Shown here: positions 45,877 through 55,740 of the stretch, in pieces
How the letters are laid out: each line of letters begins with the position of its first letter
Position numbering within the stretch: position 1 is the stretch's first letter
Assembly (NCBI RefSeq): GCF_046195335.1
Contig: NZ_CP176093.1
Origin: Methanospirillum lacunae
GTDB lineage: Archaea; Halobacteriota; Methanomicrobia; Methanomicrobiales; Methanospirillaceae
Reading direction: 5' to 3' (one strand)
Length of the DNA stretch: 64,000 nt
Translations under genes and position numbers: made by a program
Notes under the pieces: generated by a model
Told to the model about the DNA's origin: nothing
Database searches by the model: none
What the model saw: only the letters and a program-made list of their open reading frames with translations

Positions 45877-47586
45877 ATGGATTTATTTTCAATACTCGTT
45901 TGGTTTTGTCTTGTATCAGCATGTATAACCTATGGTCTCGGATTTTTTGTATTATCTAAAAATTCTTCCTCTCCTGTTAACCGTCTCTTCTTTGCAGTTA
46001 TGCTTGGAGCGTCTTACTGGGCAGTAGGGGAATTTTTGATCTGGCACGTAAACAGTTATGAAGGGTCATGGTTCTGGCTGAAAGCAAGTTCATTCTGGAC
46101 CCTGGTTATCGCCACGACTGTACATTTCTCACTTACTTTTACTAGTCACTGGCTTTCGAAACGGGAACATATCCTGAAGATTATCCTTCTGATCTATCTT
46201 CCATCCCTGTTTTTTGCAGCTCTTGGGATCTGTACAAATTCGACCTACATAATGTTGCATGCAGGAACCGGGTATCAATATTCTCCTGTTTATGGAAGTG
46301 TTGCATTTCAGATTGAATCCATATATTTTCTGTTCTTAATGCTCAGTGCACTATATTTCTGTGTCCAGTCCTGGATTCGATCACATAAAGAGCGGGTTCG
46401 AAGGCAGTGTGCCCTTGTAAGTACAGGGTTTCTCCTCATCATAGGCCTGGGTTCCCAGTCTGCTTTTTATCTGCCAAGAAATGGTATCATCCTTCCAAAT
46501 CTTGTCTTTATTGGTATTGTTCTCTTTTCGTTCATAATTGCATACACAATACTGCGATACGGTCTGTTTACCTTAGGTCCAGAAGCAGTAGCATCCAATA
46601 TCATTAGCACGATGCCGGATGGACTCGTTCTGACAGATATGAATGGATTGATTATATCTGGGAATTCTGCATCAGCAAAACTATTCCGCCTGAAACCCGG
46701 GCATATGGAAGGACTTCATGTAACATCCTGTATCTCTGTTGATGAGTTTTCCAGGATAACCCAGTTAGTATCAGAATCAGGCACACTTTCCGATTATGAA
46801 TGTAATCTTAAGGGTTCTGAAGTTCCAGTTAGTATCGCCAGTTCTCTGGTCAGGGATCCTGAAGGTGACCCCGCGGGCATAATCCTTATATTACGAGATA
46901 TTACTGCCAGAAAATCTGCAGAAAGAGCATTAGAGATTGCTAACGAGAAGGTCACTCTGCTAAGCAGACTTACGAGGCATGATTTGAGTAATCTGGTTAC
47001 TTCCTTGCTAGGTTATCTGACCCTCATTAGAGAGGATGGCAGAGCTACAATAGATAACCCTCATTTTATAGCATGTATCGATCTCGCGGAGAAAATTTCT
47101 CAGCATCTTCAGTTCTCCCATGAGTATCATATGGTTGGTTCTCATGATCCAGTGTGGATTCACCTTCCTCATGCTATTCAGGCAGCCAGTCATGATCTTG
47201 CAACTGGGTCTGTTCAGATTTCAATGAATCTTCCCGAGGTTATGATCTATGCCGATCCCTTGTTTCGAAAAGTCATATACAACCTGTTTGAAAATGCAAT
47301 CCGTCATGGGAACTCTATAACCGGAATTCTGATCTCATCCCTACAAAGCAAGAATGGTGATCTTGAACTTTTTATTGAGGACGACGGGGATGGAATCAGG
47401 GAAGATGAGAAAGAACTGATCTTTTATCACGGGTATGGAAAAAATTCAGGTCTTGGGCTTACTATGGTACGTGAAATCCTGTCCGTCACTGGAATTAGTA
47501 TCACTGAAACTGGAATTTTTGGGCAGGGAGCACGGTTTAAACTCATCATTCCCTCTGACTATTGGAAGACAGATAAACCTGATTAA
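45877..47586 (+). CDS. 7TM-PAS sensor histidine kinase
   Basis: This 569-residue protein has an N-terminal module of about seven TM helices (1-230) with the layout of the histidine-kinase N-terminal 7TM family. A PAS domain follows (ASNIISTMPDGLVLTDMNGL to LRDITARKSAERA, about 240-350). The phosphoacceptor is His368 in LTRHDLSN, and an HATPase domain follows with N-box NLFENAIRHG, G1 DDGDGI and G2 GLGLTMV. No response regulator lies beside it, so it is an orphan in this window. Archaeal kinases of this type often act on stand-alone receivers. The signal is unknown. Confidence 0.9.
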   Translation: MDLFSILVWFCLVSACITYGLGFFVLSKNSSSPVNRLFFAVMLGASYWAVGEFLIWHVNSYEGSWFWLKASSFWTLVIATTVHFSLTFTSHWLSKREHILKIILLIYLPSLFFAALGICTNSTYIMLHAGTGYQYSPVYGSVAFQIESIYFLFLMLSALYFCVQSWIRSHKERVRRQCALVSTGFLLIIGLGSQSAFYLPRNGIILPNLVFIGIVLFSFIIAYTILRYGLFTLGPEAVASNIISTMPDGLVLTDMNGLIISGNSASAKLFRLKPGHMEGLHVTSCISVDEFSRITQLVSESGTLSDYECNLKGSEVPVSIASSLVRDPEGDPAGIILILRDITARKSAERALEIANEKVTLLSRLTRHDLSNLVTSLLGYLTLIREDGRATIDNPHFIACIDLAEKISQHLQFSHEYHMVGSHDPVWIHLPHAIQAASHDLATGSVQISMNLPEVMIYADPLFRKVIYNLFENAIRHGNSITGILISSLQSKNGDLELFIEDDGDGIREDEKELIFYHGYGKNSGLGLTMVREILSVTGISITETGIFGQGARFKLIIPSDYWKTDKPD

Positions 47587-47676
47587 TAAGGCAAGTGAAA
47601 TAGATACCTCCTGAACTAATTTCTTCCTGATAACTAAAGAATGGAAGAAGTACGTAATTCAAAGACGAATAGATTT

Positions 47677-47724
47677 TATTTATAAACTCCCTATATTCAA
47701 CACAGCCGGGTTTTTACTGGGGGG
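47677..47724 (+). promoter_or_regulatory. TATA box and strong ribosome site of the giant PKD protein gene
   Basis: TTATTTATAAAC (47677-47688) is a TATA-like element about 45 nt before the ATG, and six G at 47719-47724 lie 7 nt before it. The pair supports the ATG at 47732 and a separate transcript. Confidence 0.5.
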
Positions 47725-47731
47725 ATATAAT

Positions 47732-50700
47732 ATGGGAGGATTCGTTCGACTTATTTTTCTTATCTGTTTTGTTAGTATTATTTCAGGAGTTTCGCTTGCA
47801 GACAGTTCTTCTATAGTAAGTGAAAATGGGCATCAGTCAGTGATAGCTGATTTCAGGGCTGGATCTTTATCGGGTGCCGTACCTGTGGCTGTTCAATTCA
47901 ATGATGTCAGCCTCGGATCACCTGATGAATGGTACTGGGATTTTGGTGATGGTACACATGATACCGGGCAGAATCCCCTCCATATCTATACAAGTCCCGG
48001 TATCTATTCTGTCTCGCTCAGTGTTACGGGCCCAGCAGGCTCTGACATGAAGACCAGACTTGGGTACATAAAAGTGTCCGAGGCACTGGCATCACCCGTT
48101 TCCAAGAAACCGGTTCAGACCATAAGCCCTAAAATGTTGTCATTCCCTACTTTAACTCCCACTAATACTCCAACCGAACTTTTAACCCCGTTGACAACAG
48201 AATCTCCGGTTTTAACTCCAGATACCGGGACGTCAGAAACCCATCTTCTGGAGCTGTTAACTCCTGGGATCCTTGCTGACTTTACGCCGTCTGTCACTGG
48301 TGGACTTGCCCCACTTGCTGTCCGGTTTACTGATAATTCTTCGGGAAGCCCTAGTAGTTGGTCTTGGGATTTCGGTGATGGAACATCATCAGATCTTGCC
48401 TCACCTGAACATGTATACACACTCCCTGGAAAATACAAAGTCCGGTTGACTGTTAAAGGGAACCAGGGTTCAAATACAACGGAACATGTGGAACCGATAG
48501 AGGTTGCACTTATGCCTGAAGCATCAATCAAAGCTCAACCAAAAACCGGTTCAGCACCACTTATGGTTGCATTCACCGATAATTCCACAGGAAGGATCAA
48601 TTCATGGCTCTGGACGTTCGGTGATGGTACTAGTTCTTATGAACAGAATCCTGTTCATACGTATAACCGGGCTGGGGTATATGATGTCTCGCTCACCATT
48701 TCGGGTCCGGATGGCGGTGCAAATGCTGCGATACCTGCAATGGTCACTGTCACTGACCTTATTGAGCCACCCGTGGCTATTATATCTACAGATACATCTG
48801 TTGGTGATGCCCCTCTTCTGGTCAGGTTTACTGACACTTCTACCGGTGATGTCACTACAAGAACATGGGATTTCGGTGATGGGAACAGCGGAGCAGAGTC
48901 TGATCTAACTCACACATTCTCAAAACCAGGGACGTACACGACCAGACTTACCATCAAGGGACCTGCGGGAGAGAGTCATACTGAAAAGGTCATTACCGTG
49001 AATGAACCGGTATCTGTGCCGAAAGCAGGTTTCTCAACTGATGCCGTATCCGGAGTTGCCCCTCTAGTTGTCTCATTCATGGATATGTCATCTGGCAGTA
49101 TCACATCCTATAACTGGGCTTTTGGTGACGGTGGTAGTTCTCAAGAAACGAACCCAATTCACACGTACTCCTCTTCTGGTTCATACCTGGCAGTTCTAAC
49201 GGTCAGTGGTCCCGGTGGTTCAAGTCACTCAGAAAAAGGAATCATTGTGAGTGAACCTGTTGTAGCCCCGGTCTCGTCATTTAGTACTGATATAAGTGAC
49301 GGAGTCGCTCCTTTGAGTGTTTCGTTTACTGATGGCTCTACGGGTAATATCAGTTCCTGGAGCTGGTCATTTGGTGATGGCATTAGTTCGGTTGATAAGA
49401 ACCCTGTACACACCTATCCCTCTCCCGGTTCATACCAGGTGGTCCTAACGGTCAGTGGTTCCGGTGGTTCAAGTCACTCTGAAAAAGGGATTATTGTAAG
49501 TGAACCTGCGGTGGTCCCTGTCTCGCTATTCAGTACTGATGTAAGTGACGGAGTCGCTCCTTTGAGTGTTTCGTTTACTGATGCTTCTACGGGCAATATC
49601 AGTTCCTGGTGCTGGTCATTTGGTGATGGCATCAGTTCGGGTGACAAGAACCTTGTGCACATCTATCCCTCTCCCGGTTCATACCAGGCGGTCCTAACGG
49701 TCAGTGGTCCCGGTGGTTCAAGCCACTCAGAAAAAGGAATTATTGTAAGTGAACCTGCGGTGGCCCCGGTCTCGTCATTTAGTACTGATGTAAGTGACGG
49801 AGTCGCTCCTTTGAGAGTTTCGTTTACTGATGCCTCTTCGGGTAATATCAGTTCCTGGAACTGGTCATTTGGTGATGGCATCAGTTCGACTGACAAGAAC
49901 CCGGTACATACCTATTCCTCTCCCGGTTCATACCAGGCGGTCCTAACGGTAAGAGGTCCCGGTGGTTCAAGCCACTCAGAAAAAGGAATTATTGTAAGTG
50001 AACCCATAACTCCGGTCCCAACCCCATTGATAACCCCTGTCCCTCTGGTAACTAGTACTACACCTAATATATCAGAACAACACGAGCCTCTTGTCACACC
50101 GGCTCCGGTTGCAAAGAAAAAATCAGTTGCAAAGTTCAGGACCGCAAATAATGAAGGTTCTGCCCCATTAACTGTACGTTTCCATGATAGTTCTGTAGGT
50201 GAAATATCTTCGTGGAAATGGGACTTTGGCGATGGAACTGGAGCATCAGATCAGAATCCCTCACATACCTATACAAAACCAGGAAATTATGCAGCTTCTC
50301 TGACAATTACCACTCCGGAGGGTTCTCAGAAATCTGATCTCTCTATGATATTGGTAACTTCATCGACATCAATGCCGAAGGCTGTCATCACTGCTGACCC
50401 TGGATATGGAAATGCACCACTCACCATATCGTTCTCAGATGCTTCCACTGGAACTGTTTCCACGCGGACCTGGAATTTTGGCGATGGTGCAACTTCCTCT
50501 GATCTGAATCCTGTTCATACATACCAGAATCCTGGCATCTATACTGTATCATTAATTGTTAAAGGGCCGGCAGGAGAGAGCAGAACTGATGAGCAGATCG
50601 TCGTCAGCCTCAAACCAGAACCTACCCCATCTATAATTGATGAATCACCAACCCCTGCCCTTATTGTCCCGCACTCCGACAATGAAGTGCCTGAAACTCA

Positions 50701-52525
50701 GCCCGTTGAACTAAGCACTGTCAATCCACAGATTACTGAAATCCCGGTTACTCCTGAAATCATCCCAACAAAAATTCAGGAAAAGCCAGAACCAGTATCC
50801 GAGTCTCACGGTATCCTTATTACCACTGACAGGACCGTTGGATCTGCTCCGTTGACTGTGTCGTTTACCAGTAATTCAGCTATGAAAGCAGATCGATATG
50901 AGTGGCTCTTTGGTGATGGGTCCAGTTCAGAAGAGGAACATCCCACTCACACATATGATAAACCAGGAACATATGATCTCACCCTCCTCCTTGATGGTCC
51001 GGATGGTCAGGGAAGGAAGGTCCTTCCTGCATATATTACAGTAACTGAACCTGTATCCATGAGGTCTGAACAACCTATTATACCAACACCAATTTTACAG
51101 GCGACTTCCACGCCGAATATTCCTTCGGGGCCAACTGCAGCAATATCTGCAGATATAATAAATGGAACTGCTCCATTGAAAGTTTCATTCCAGGCAGTTC
51201 CTACCGGAAAAATTGATGGATATGCCTGGGATTTCGGTGATGGTGGAACATCATACGAACAAAATCCGATGTATACCTATGGTACTGCAGGAAATTATTC
51301 GGTAAAACTAGTGGTAGCCGGAGAGAATGGGTCAGATGAGATACGTCTGAAAAATACTATAACCGTCCTTGAAGGGATGAAGACTCCTGTCTGTGGTTTT
51401 ACAGCAACACCTGTTAGTGGATATGCTCCGCTGAATGTATCATTCTCTGATACATCATCAGGTTCCATAGATCAGTATGAGTGGAGTCTGGGAGATGGCA
51501 CAAGTTCATCGGAAAAGAACCCATCACATTTGTATTCCGAGCCTGGTGTATACACTGTAGGATTACAGGTCTCCGGGCAGGCTGGCAATGCAGCTGAGAT
51601 AAAGAAAGATCTGATCACTGTTGATAATGTTCCTGCAGCACCTGTCGCCAGGTTCAAGTCTGATAAACGGAGTGGAACGGCTCCCCTTGAGATCCATTTC
51701 CAGGATCTTTCATCAGGTGTTGTAACCGGATGGAATTGGGATCTTGGTGACGGTACTATTAGCGAAGAAAAAGATCCTGTTATGACCTATACTCGGGCTG
51801 GTGTCTATGCAGTAACACAGACAGTTACCGGTCCGGGAGGAAAGGATGTAGCAGTACGGAGAGGATACATCACCGTATCTGAGCCTCAAATCCCTCCAAT
51901 AGCAGTTATTTATGCAGAACCTGTAGGGGGCTCTGCCCCACTGACCGTAAAGTTCCTTGATATGTCAACCGGTCTTGTAACCGGATGGAACTGGGATCTT
52001 GGTGATGGATCCATATCGACAAACAAAAACCCGACCCACATCTATCAGTCTGAAGGAACCTACTCTGTAAATTTGCATGTCTCTGGACCTGATGGAGAGA
52101 ACAGTACAACGACGGTGATCCGGGTCTCTCCACATGAAAAAGCCAGTGAAATACTTGAATTGAAAAATCAGACTGTAGATTCGCCATCAATTCCACCTGT
52201 ATCTTCAGGTACGGTTATGAATGAGTCTTTTTCAAATGTGACTAAAGAAGATCAGGATCTTACACCTTCAGGCAGTGAAAAGCCGGTTGCGGCTTTCTCT
52301 CTCTCTGGAAGGAGCGGGAAGAGTCCGCTTACCATAACCTTCCACGATCGGTCAAGTGGTCATATCACAGGATGGGAATGGGTTTTTGGTGATGGAGAGA
52401 CATCTGACCTCAAAGAGCCCACTCACACGTATGAGCAACCAGGTGTTTACACTGTTGCTCTTGCAGTGACTGGTCCAGACGGGACATCACAGAAACGGAT
52501 TCGTGAAGCAGTCCAGGTATTTTAA
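47732..52525 (+). CDS. Giant secreted protein with 16 PKD domains
   Basis: This 1597-residue protein has a signal peptide (IFLICFVSIISGVSLADSS, about 7-26). I count 16 PKD modules by the core W-x-[FL]GDG followed by the HTY/PG strand. The first is at YWDFGDGT, the last at EWVFGDGE. Pro/Thr/Glu-rich linkers separate modules 1-2, 8-9, 10-11, 11-12 and 15-16. Modules 13-15 have LGDG in place of FGDG. No C-terminal TM or anchor is seen, so it is either released or held by other means. PKD domains are Ig-like folds common in methanogen surface proteins, and a structural or adhesive layer role is likely. Modules 6-8 are nearly identical, showing recent duplication. Confidence 0.92.
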   Translation: MGGFVRLIFLICFVSIISGVSLADSSSIVSENGHQSVIADFRAGSLSGAVPVAVQFNDVSLGSPDEWYWDFGDGTHDTGQNPLHIYTSPGIYSVSLSVTGPAGSDMKTRLGYIKVSEALASPVSKKPVQTISPKMLSFPTLTPTNTPTELLTPLTTESPVLTPDTGTSETHLLELLTPGILADFTPSVTGGLAPLAVRFTDNSSGSPSSWSWDFGDGTSSDLASPEHVYTLPGKYKVRLTVKGNQGSNTTEHVEPIEVALMPEASIKAQPKTGSAPLMVAFTDNSTGRINSWLWTFGDGTSSYEQNPVHTYNRAGVYDVSLTISGPDGGANAAIPAMVTVTDLIEPPVAIISTDTSVGDAPLLVRFTDTSTGDVTTRTWDFGDGNSGAESDLTHTFSKPGTYTTRLTIKGPAGESHTEKVITVNEPVSVPKAGFSTDAVSGVAPLVVSFMDMSSGSITSYNWAFGDGGSSQETNPIHTYSSSGSYLAVLTVSGPGGSSHSEKGIIVSEPVVAPVSSFSTDISDGVAPLSVSFTDGSTGNISSWSWSFGDGISSVDKNPVHTYPSPGSYQVVLTVSGSGGSSHSEKGIIVSEPAVVPVSLFSTDVSDGVAPLSVSFTDASTGNISSWCWSFGDGISSGDKNLVHIYPSPGSYQAVLTVSGPGGSSHSEKGIIVSEPAVAPVSSFSTDVSDGVAPLRVSFTDASSGNISSWNWSFGDGISSTDKNPVHTYSSPGSYQAVLTVRGPGGSSHSEKGIIVSEPITPVPTPLITPVPLVTSTTPNISEQHEPLVTPAPVAKKKSVAKFRTANNEGSAPLTVRFHDSSVGEISSWKWDFGDGTGASDQNPSHTYTKPGNYAASLTITTPEGSQKSDLSMILVTSSTSMPKAVITADPGYGNAPLTISFSDASTGTVSTRTWNFGDGATSSDLNPVHTYQNPGIYTVSLIVKGPAGESRTDEQIVVSLKPEPTPSIIDESPTPALIVPHSDNEVPETQPVELSTVNPQITEIPVTPEIIPTKIQEKPEPVSESHGILITTDRTVGSAPLTVSFTSNSAMKADRYEWLFGDGSSSEEEHPTHTYDKPGTYDLTLLLDGPDGQGRKVLPAYITVTEPVSMRSEQPIIPTPILQATSTPNIPSGPTAAISADIINGTAPLKVSFQAVPTGKIDGYAWDFGDGGTSYEQNPMYTYGTAGNYSVKLVVAGENGSDEIRLKNTITVLEGMKTPVCGFTATPVSGYAPLNVSFSDTSSGSIDQYEWSLGDGTSSSEKNPSHLYSEPGVYTVGLQVSGQAGNAAEIKKDLITVDNVPAAPVARFKSDKRSGTAPLEIHFQDLSSGVVTGWNWDLGDGTISEEKDPVMTYTRAGVYAVTQTVTGPGGKDVAVRRGYITVSEPQIPPIAVIYAEPVGGSAPLTVKFLDMSTGLVTGWNWDLGDGSISTNKNPTHIYQSEGTYSVNLHVSGPDGENSTTTVIRVSPHEKASEILELKNQTVDSPSIPPVSSGTVMNESFSNVTKEDQDLTPSGSEKPVAAFSLSGRSGKSPLTITFHDRSSGHITGWEWVFGDGETSDLKEPTHTYEQPGVYTVALAVTGPDGTSQKRIREAVQVF
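49201..50004 (+). repeat. Three tandem 249-bp units (one PKD module each) plus a partial fourth
   Basis: GGTCAGTGGT recurs at 49201, 49450 and 49699, with a variant at 49948, an exact 249-bp period (83 residues). GGAGTCGCTC recurs at 49301, 49550 and 49799 with the same spacing. Differences are mostly single bases. The neighbouring modules are far more diverged, so this block is a recent expansion. Confidence 0.88.
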
Positions 52526-52573
52526 GTCAAAATATTTCCTGGCACGGGAAATAAACAGGAAGATTAGTCCTGT

Positions 52574-53626
52574 TCAAATCCATTCTTTTCTTCTGAAATA
52601 TAGGAGCATGGTAGCACTTACCATTGACATCACCAATAACACTGCAGGGTATCCGTATGGGCTCGTGAGTTCAGGCATGTATTCAAAATTCATACCGTAT
52701 ATGCCGGCAATGAATGTGAGGGGAATAAAAATGTTAGCGATGATGGTGAGCACTTTCATGATCTCATTGGTGTTGTTTGAGATCTTTGAAAGGTAGATCT
52801 CCATAAGACCCTCTGCCATTTCCCGGTATACATCAACATCTTCCGCAATTTTTATCGTATGATCATAGACATCGCGAAGATAGAGATGTGTTGTATTTTT
52901 GATCAGAAGTGAATCTGTCCTCTCAAGTCTGGTAATCAGTTCACGAAGTGACCAGATTTTTCTTCTAAACCATATTAGATCACGCCTGAAATCCTGCACG
53001 TGATTGATGGTATCTTTGCCCGGATTATTCACGATCTCATCTTCAAGATCCTCAACCCGCTCTTCTAGGTCTTCGAGAACAAAAAAATATCCGTCAACTA
53101 TTGTATCAATGATGGTATATGCCAGATAGTCAATTCCGTTTGTCCTAAAACGACTGGTAGATCGTTTTATCCTGTTTTCGATATTAGGAAACATCCCGAT
53201 TGAGTTACTACAGGTAATCAGGATGTTGTTTGTTAAAATCAGGCTCACCTGCTCTTCATGCATTTCATCTTCTGACCTCTGAAAATGCGTCATAACGATG
53301 AAGAGGTACTCATCAAACTCTTCAATCTTGGATCGTGTCCTGGTGTTGAGAATATCTTCAGTTACCAGCGGATGGATAGAGAAAGAATTCAAAACTTGTT
53401 CGATGAGAGCTACATCACGCAGTCCGGTTATTGAGATCCAGGCATTGCTTCCTTGTTGAATGTTGGTGGTAAGTTCCTCTGGAGATACCTGTTCAAACCC
53501 TGAAATATTCTGATCTGAATAGACAAGCAGATGAATCGTTGTTTCTTTCGGTGCCTCGTCGCCGATATATATCGGTGTTCCGGGTGGCATGCCGGTTTTA
53601 CGCGAAATATTCTGCTCAAAGTGCAT
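52574..53626 (-). CDS. corA: CorA-family magnesium/divalent cation channel
   Basis: This 350-residue protein has a cytoplasmic alpha/beta N-terminal domain, a long helical stalk and two C-terminal TM helices. The first ends in the signature YGMNF (Gly311-Met-Asn), followed by a periplasmic-type loop and the last TM (VLLVMSMVSATMLLYF), then a short basic tail. CorA forms a pentameric Mg2+ channel. It is convergent with the PKD gene and follows the amino acid permease on the same strand by 50 bp. Confidence 0.94.
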   Translation of the reverse strand: MHFEQNISRKTGMPPGTPIYIGDEAPKETTIHLLVYSDQNISGFEQVSPEELTTNIQQGSNAWISITGLRDVALIEQVLNSFSIHPLVTEDILNTRTRSKIEEFDEYLFIVMTHFQRSEDEMHEEQVSLILTNNILITCSNSIGMFPNIENRIKRSTSRFRTNGIDYLAYTIIDTIVDGYFFVLEDLEERVEDLEDEIVNNPGKDTINHVQDFRRDLIWFRRKIWSLRELITRLERTDSLLIKNTTHLYLRDVYDHTIKIAEDVDVYREMAEGLMEIYLSKISNNTNEIMKVLTIIANIFIPLTFIAGIYGMNFEYMPELTSPYGYPAVLLVMSMVSATMLLYFRRKEWI

Positions 53627-53676
53627 AATTTCAGGAGCCCTGTGGGGAGATTACCTTCCTGACTAAAAAAGTGTTG

Positions 53677-55233
53677 TTATTCTGACTGGCGGTTTCGCTT
53701 GTCAGGGAAGAGTTCATCAAAACTCTGTTCGTCTGGTTCAATAACCTTAATACCCTTGAATCTGCCGGTCCTCATGCCTATGTAGTAGATGATCATCGGA
53801 ATAAGTATTGCAGGTATCGAGAGATAGAGAGAGCCTCTCAGATCCTCGTTGAAAGCAAGGATAACAAGTGCGAATATTTCAAGGATAATTCCTATGAAAA
53901 GTGGCATCCATGGAGAGAGTGGGGATGGACTTTCAATTTCTTCTTTTGTGTATCCACGCTGGTATACTCTCCGTCTGAAAGAAATCTGAGCCCAACAGAT
54001 TGATATCCAACAGATTGCACCGGTGAATGCAGAGACCGAGAGAAGCCACACGTAGAGTTCGTTCTCACCGTTTGAGAACCACCATAACCCAAGCACTGCC
54101 CAGCAGATAACCAGGGTAAAGAGAGTGGCATACATTGGGGTACAATGCTTGTTAAGTTTAGCAAAGGTCTTTGGTGCCATTCCTTCAAGTGAAAGGCCAT
54201 AGAGTGCACGAACTGCTCCGTAAAATCCTGAGTTGGCACAGGAAAACGCAGCAGTAAGCACGATAAATGAGAGGATTCCTGCAACCTCCGTGAATCCGTA
54301 CTTAGCAAGTGCCATGGAAAAGACACTGTCCTGAAGATTTGCTTCAGAGTAAGGAAGAATCATAACCAGAAGGAGAATAGGTATGATATCTACACGGAGA
54401 ATGCGGTATACAACATTTCTGCATGCCCTGGGAACCACTTTCTTTGGATTCTGTGTTTCAGAAGCTGCAAGACCGACGATCTCAGAGCCCTGGAAGTTAA
54501 CCAGAATGAGGGCCATGTTGGCAAGAAGGATCATGAATCCTGCTGGAAATATTGCATCTGTCCAGGTAAATCCCGGTGGGAAGAGAACACTGAACCCTAC
54601 TGCGGTTCCTGTACCGGCAAGACCAATGACAATGAGACCTGCTACGATACAAAACGCCACATTATGTATGATCTTTATAAGGGCAAGGGTACTTTCAACA
54701 AATCCAAACCCGCCTACATGTATCAGGTTTAAAATTGTTATCAGAATTAAGAACACAATCGCCCAGATAATTACCGGAACCCCATCAAAGAAAACATGCA
54801 TAATAATTCCGCCTGCTACCGCTTCAGATGGGATATATGCACACCAGTTGAACCAGTAACTCCATCCTGTTCCAACCGCCCAGGTCGGTGATATGAATTC
54901 TGCTGAGTAACTTATGAAATTTCCATGACGTGGAACATTTACCAACAGTTCAGCAAAAGACTGCATCACTGTGTAAATTACTAACCCGCCTATAAAATAG
55001 AGAAAAATGACACTGGGTCCCATCTGGCTGATGAGATACCCTGAACCAAGGTAATAACTGGAACCAATAATGCCCCCGATCGCAATAAGACTTGCCATCC
55101 AGGGTCTTATTCCCCGGTTTAACCCCACTCTCCTTCCTGCAGGAGGCACTGGATTTTCTATAGTAGTATGTGCACAATTGCACTGTCCTTCACAAGAGTG
55201 TGAATTCTCATCACTATGCGAAGGCACTACCAT
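53677..55233 (-). CDS. APC-family amino acid permease
   Basis: This 518-residue transporter has about 12 TM helices. GLNRGIRPWMASLIAIGGII (about 38-57) with GGIIGSSYYLGSG is the substrate-binding start of APC permeases, and SEIVGLAASETQNPKKVVPR is the conserved loop after TM6 in amino-acid/GABA-permease types. The N-terminal 35 residues contain a His/Cys-rich motif (HSCEGQCNCAH), an unusual feature that could bind metal. The ribosome site is poor (GGAG only 2 nt before the ATG), and a short upstream frame overlaps the start, so coupled translation is possible. The amino acid is unknown. Confidence 0.88.
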   Translation of the reverse strand: MVVPSHSDENSHSCEGQCNCAHTTIENPVPPAGRRVGLNRGIRPWMASLIAIGGIIGSSYYLGSGYLISQMGPSVIFLYFIGGLVIYTVMQSFAELLVNVPRHGNFISYSAEFISPTWAVGTGWSYWFNWCAYIPSEAVAGGIIMHVFFDGVPVIIWAIVFLILITILNLIHVGGFGFVESTLALIKIIHNVAFCIVAGLIVIGLAGTGTAVGFSVLFPPGFTWTDAIFPAGFMILLANMALILVNFQGSEIVGLAASETQNPKKVVPRACRNVVYRILRVDIIPILLLVMILPYSEANLQDSVFSMALAKYGFTEVAGILSFIVLTAAFSCANSGFYGAVRALYGLSLEGMAPKTFAKLNKHCTPMYATLFTLVICWAVLGLWWFSNGENELYVWLLSVSAFTGAICWISICWAQISFRRRVYQRGYTKEEIESPSPLSPWMPLFIGIILEIFALVILAFNEDLRGSLYLSIPAILIPMIIYYIGMRTGRFKGIKVIEPDEQSFDELFPDKRNRQSE

Positions 55234-55288
55234 CTCTCCATTGATAATTTCCCGTGATATTACATAGATTTGCTAAAAATCCTTTCAT
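55214..55288 (-). CDS. Possible 24-aa leader ORF overlapping the permease start
   Basis: ATG at 55288 with GAGGA 5 nt upstream opens a 24-codon frame (MKGFLANLCNITGNYQW...) ending in TAG 20 bases inside the permease gene. Its ribosome site is better than that of the permease. It could couple or regulate permease translation. It may also be chance. Confidence 0.25.
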   Translation of the reverse strand: MKGFLANLCNITGNYQWRDGSAFA

Positions 55289-55740
55289 AATCGTCCTCGT
55301 ATATCCTCTTTGAGTGTAATTACGCCCCAAAAAGTCTCCCTCTCTAATTAAAACAATTTCTATTAGGAATCGGCAGAAAATTAGGGGCTATTTTCATTTA
55401 ATCCGCAATTTTTCAGGAATATTTTAAAAAAATTTAAAAATAGAGTTTAATTTTTTTTAAAAAATATTTTAAAAAATGGAGGTTATAATCCAGGGTCAGA
55501 GTTGTCTAATCCATCGCGCATGATTTTTTAAGTTCAATACTGATCAATTTTCAAAATAAAAATTTCATGACCCTGATTGAGTACTTGATACAAATTCAGA
55601 TATTTTTAGATTATATAAAAATCCACTATTGCTATCAAGCACTTGTGTTTTGATCGATGTGAGTATCTCCTTTGCCAACATACTCATATATACAATTGAG
55701 TCCTGTTTCTCATAGGACGATCTGAAGGAGAGTTGTAAGA
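55289..55740. other. Very A/T-rich divergent intergenic region
   Basis: About 450 bp between the divergent permease and RMD1 genes. From 55418 to 55477 it is almost pure A/T, with AATATTTTAAAAAA present twice and a run of eight T. It probably bends and melts easily and contains both promoters. No gene or RNA is supported. Confidence 0.5.

Noticed and set aside
47732..52525. Possible CRISPR-like periodic repeats in the PKD gene
   Set aside because: The period is 249 bp, in frame, and encodes protein modules. No short repeat-spacer pattern exists here or elsewhere in the window.
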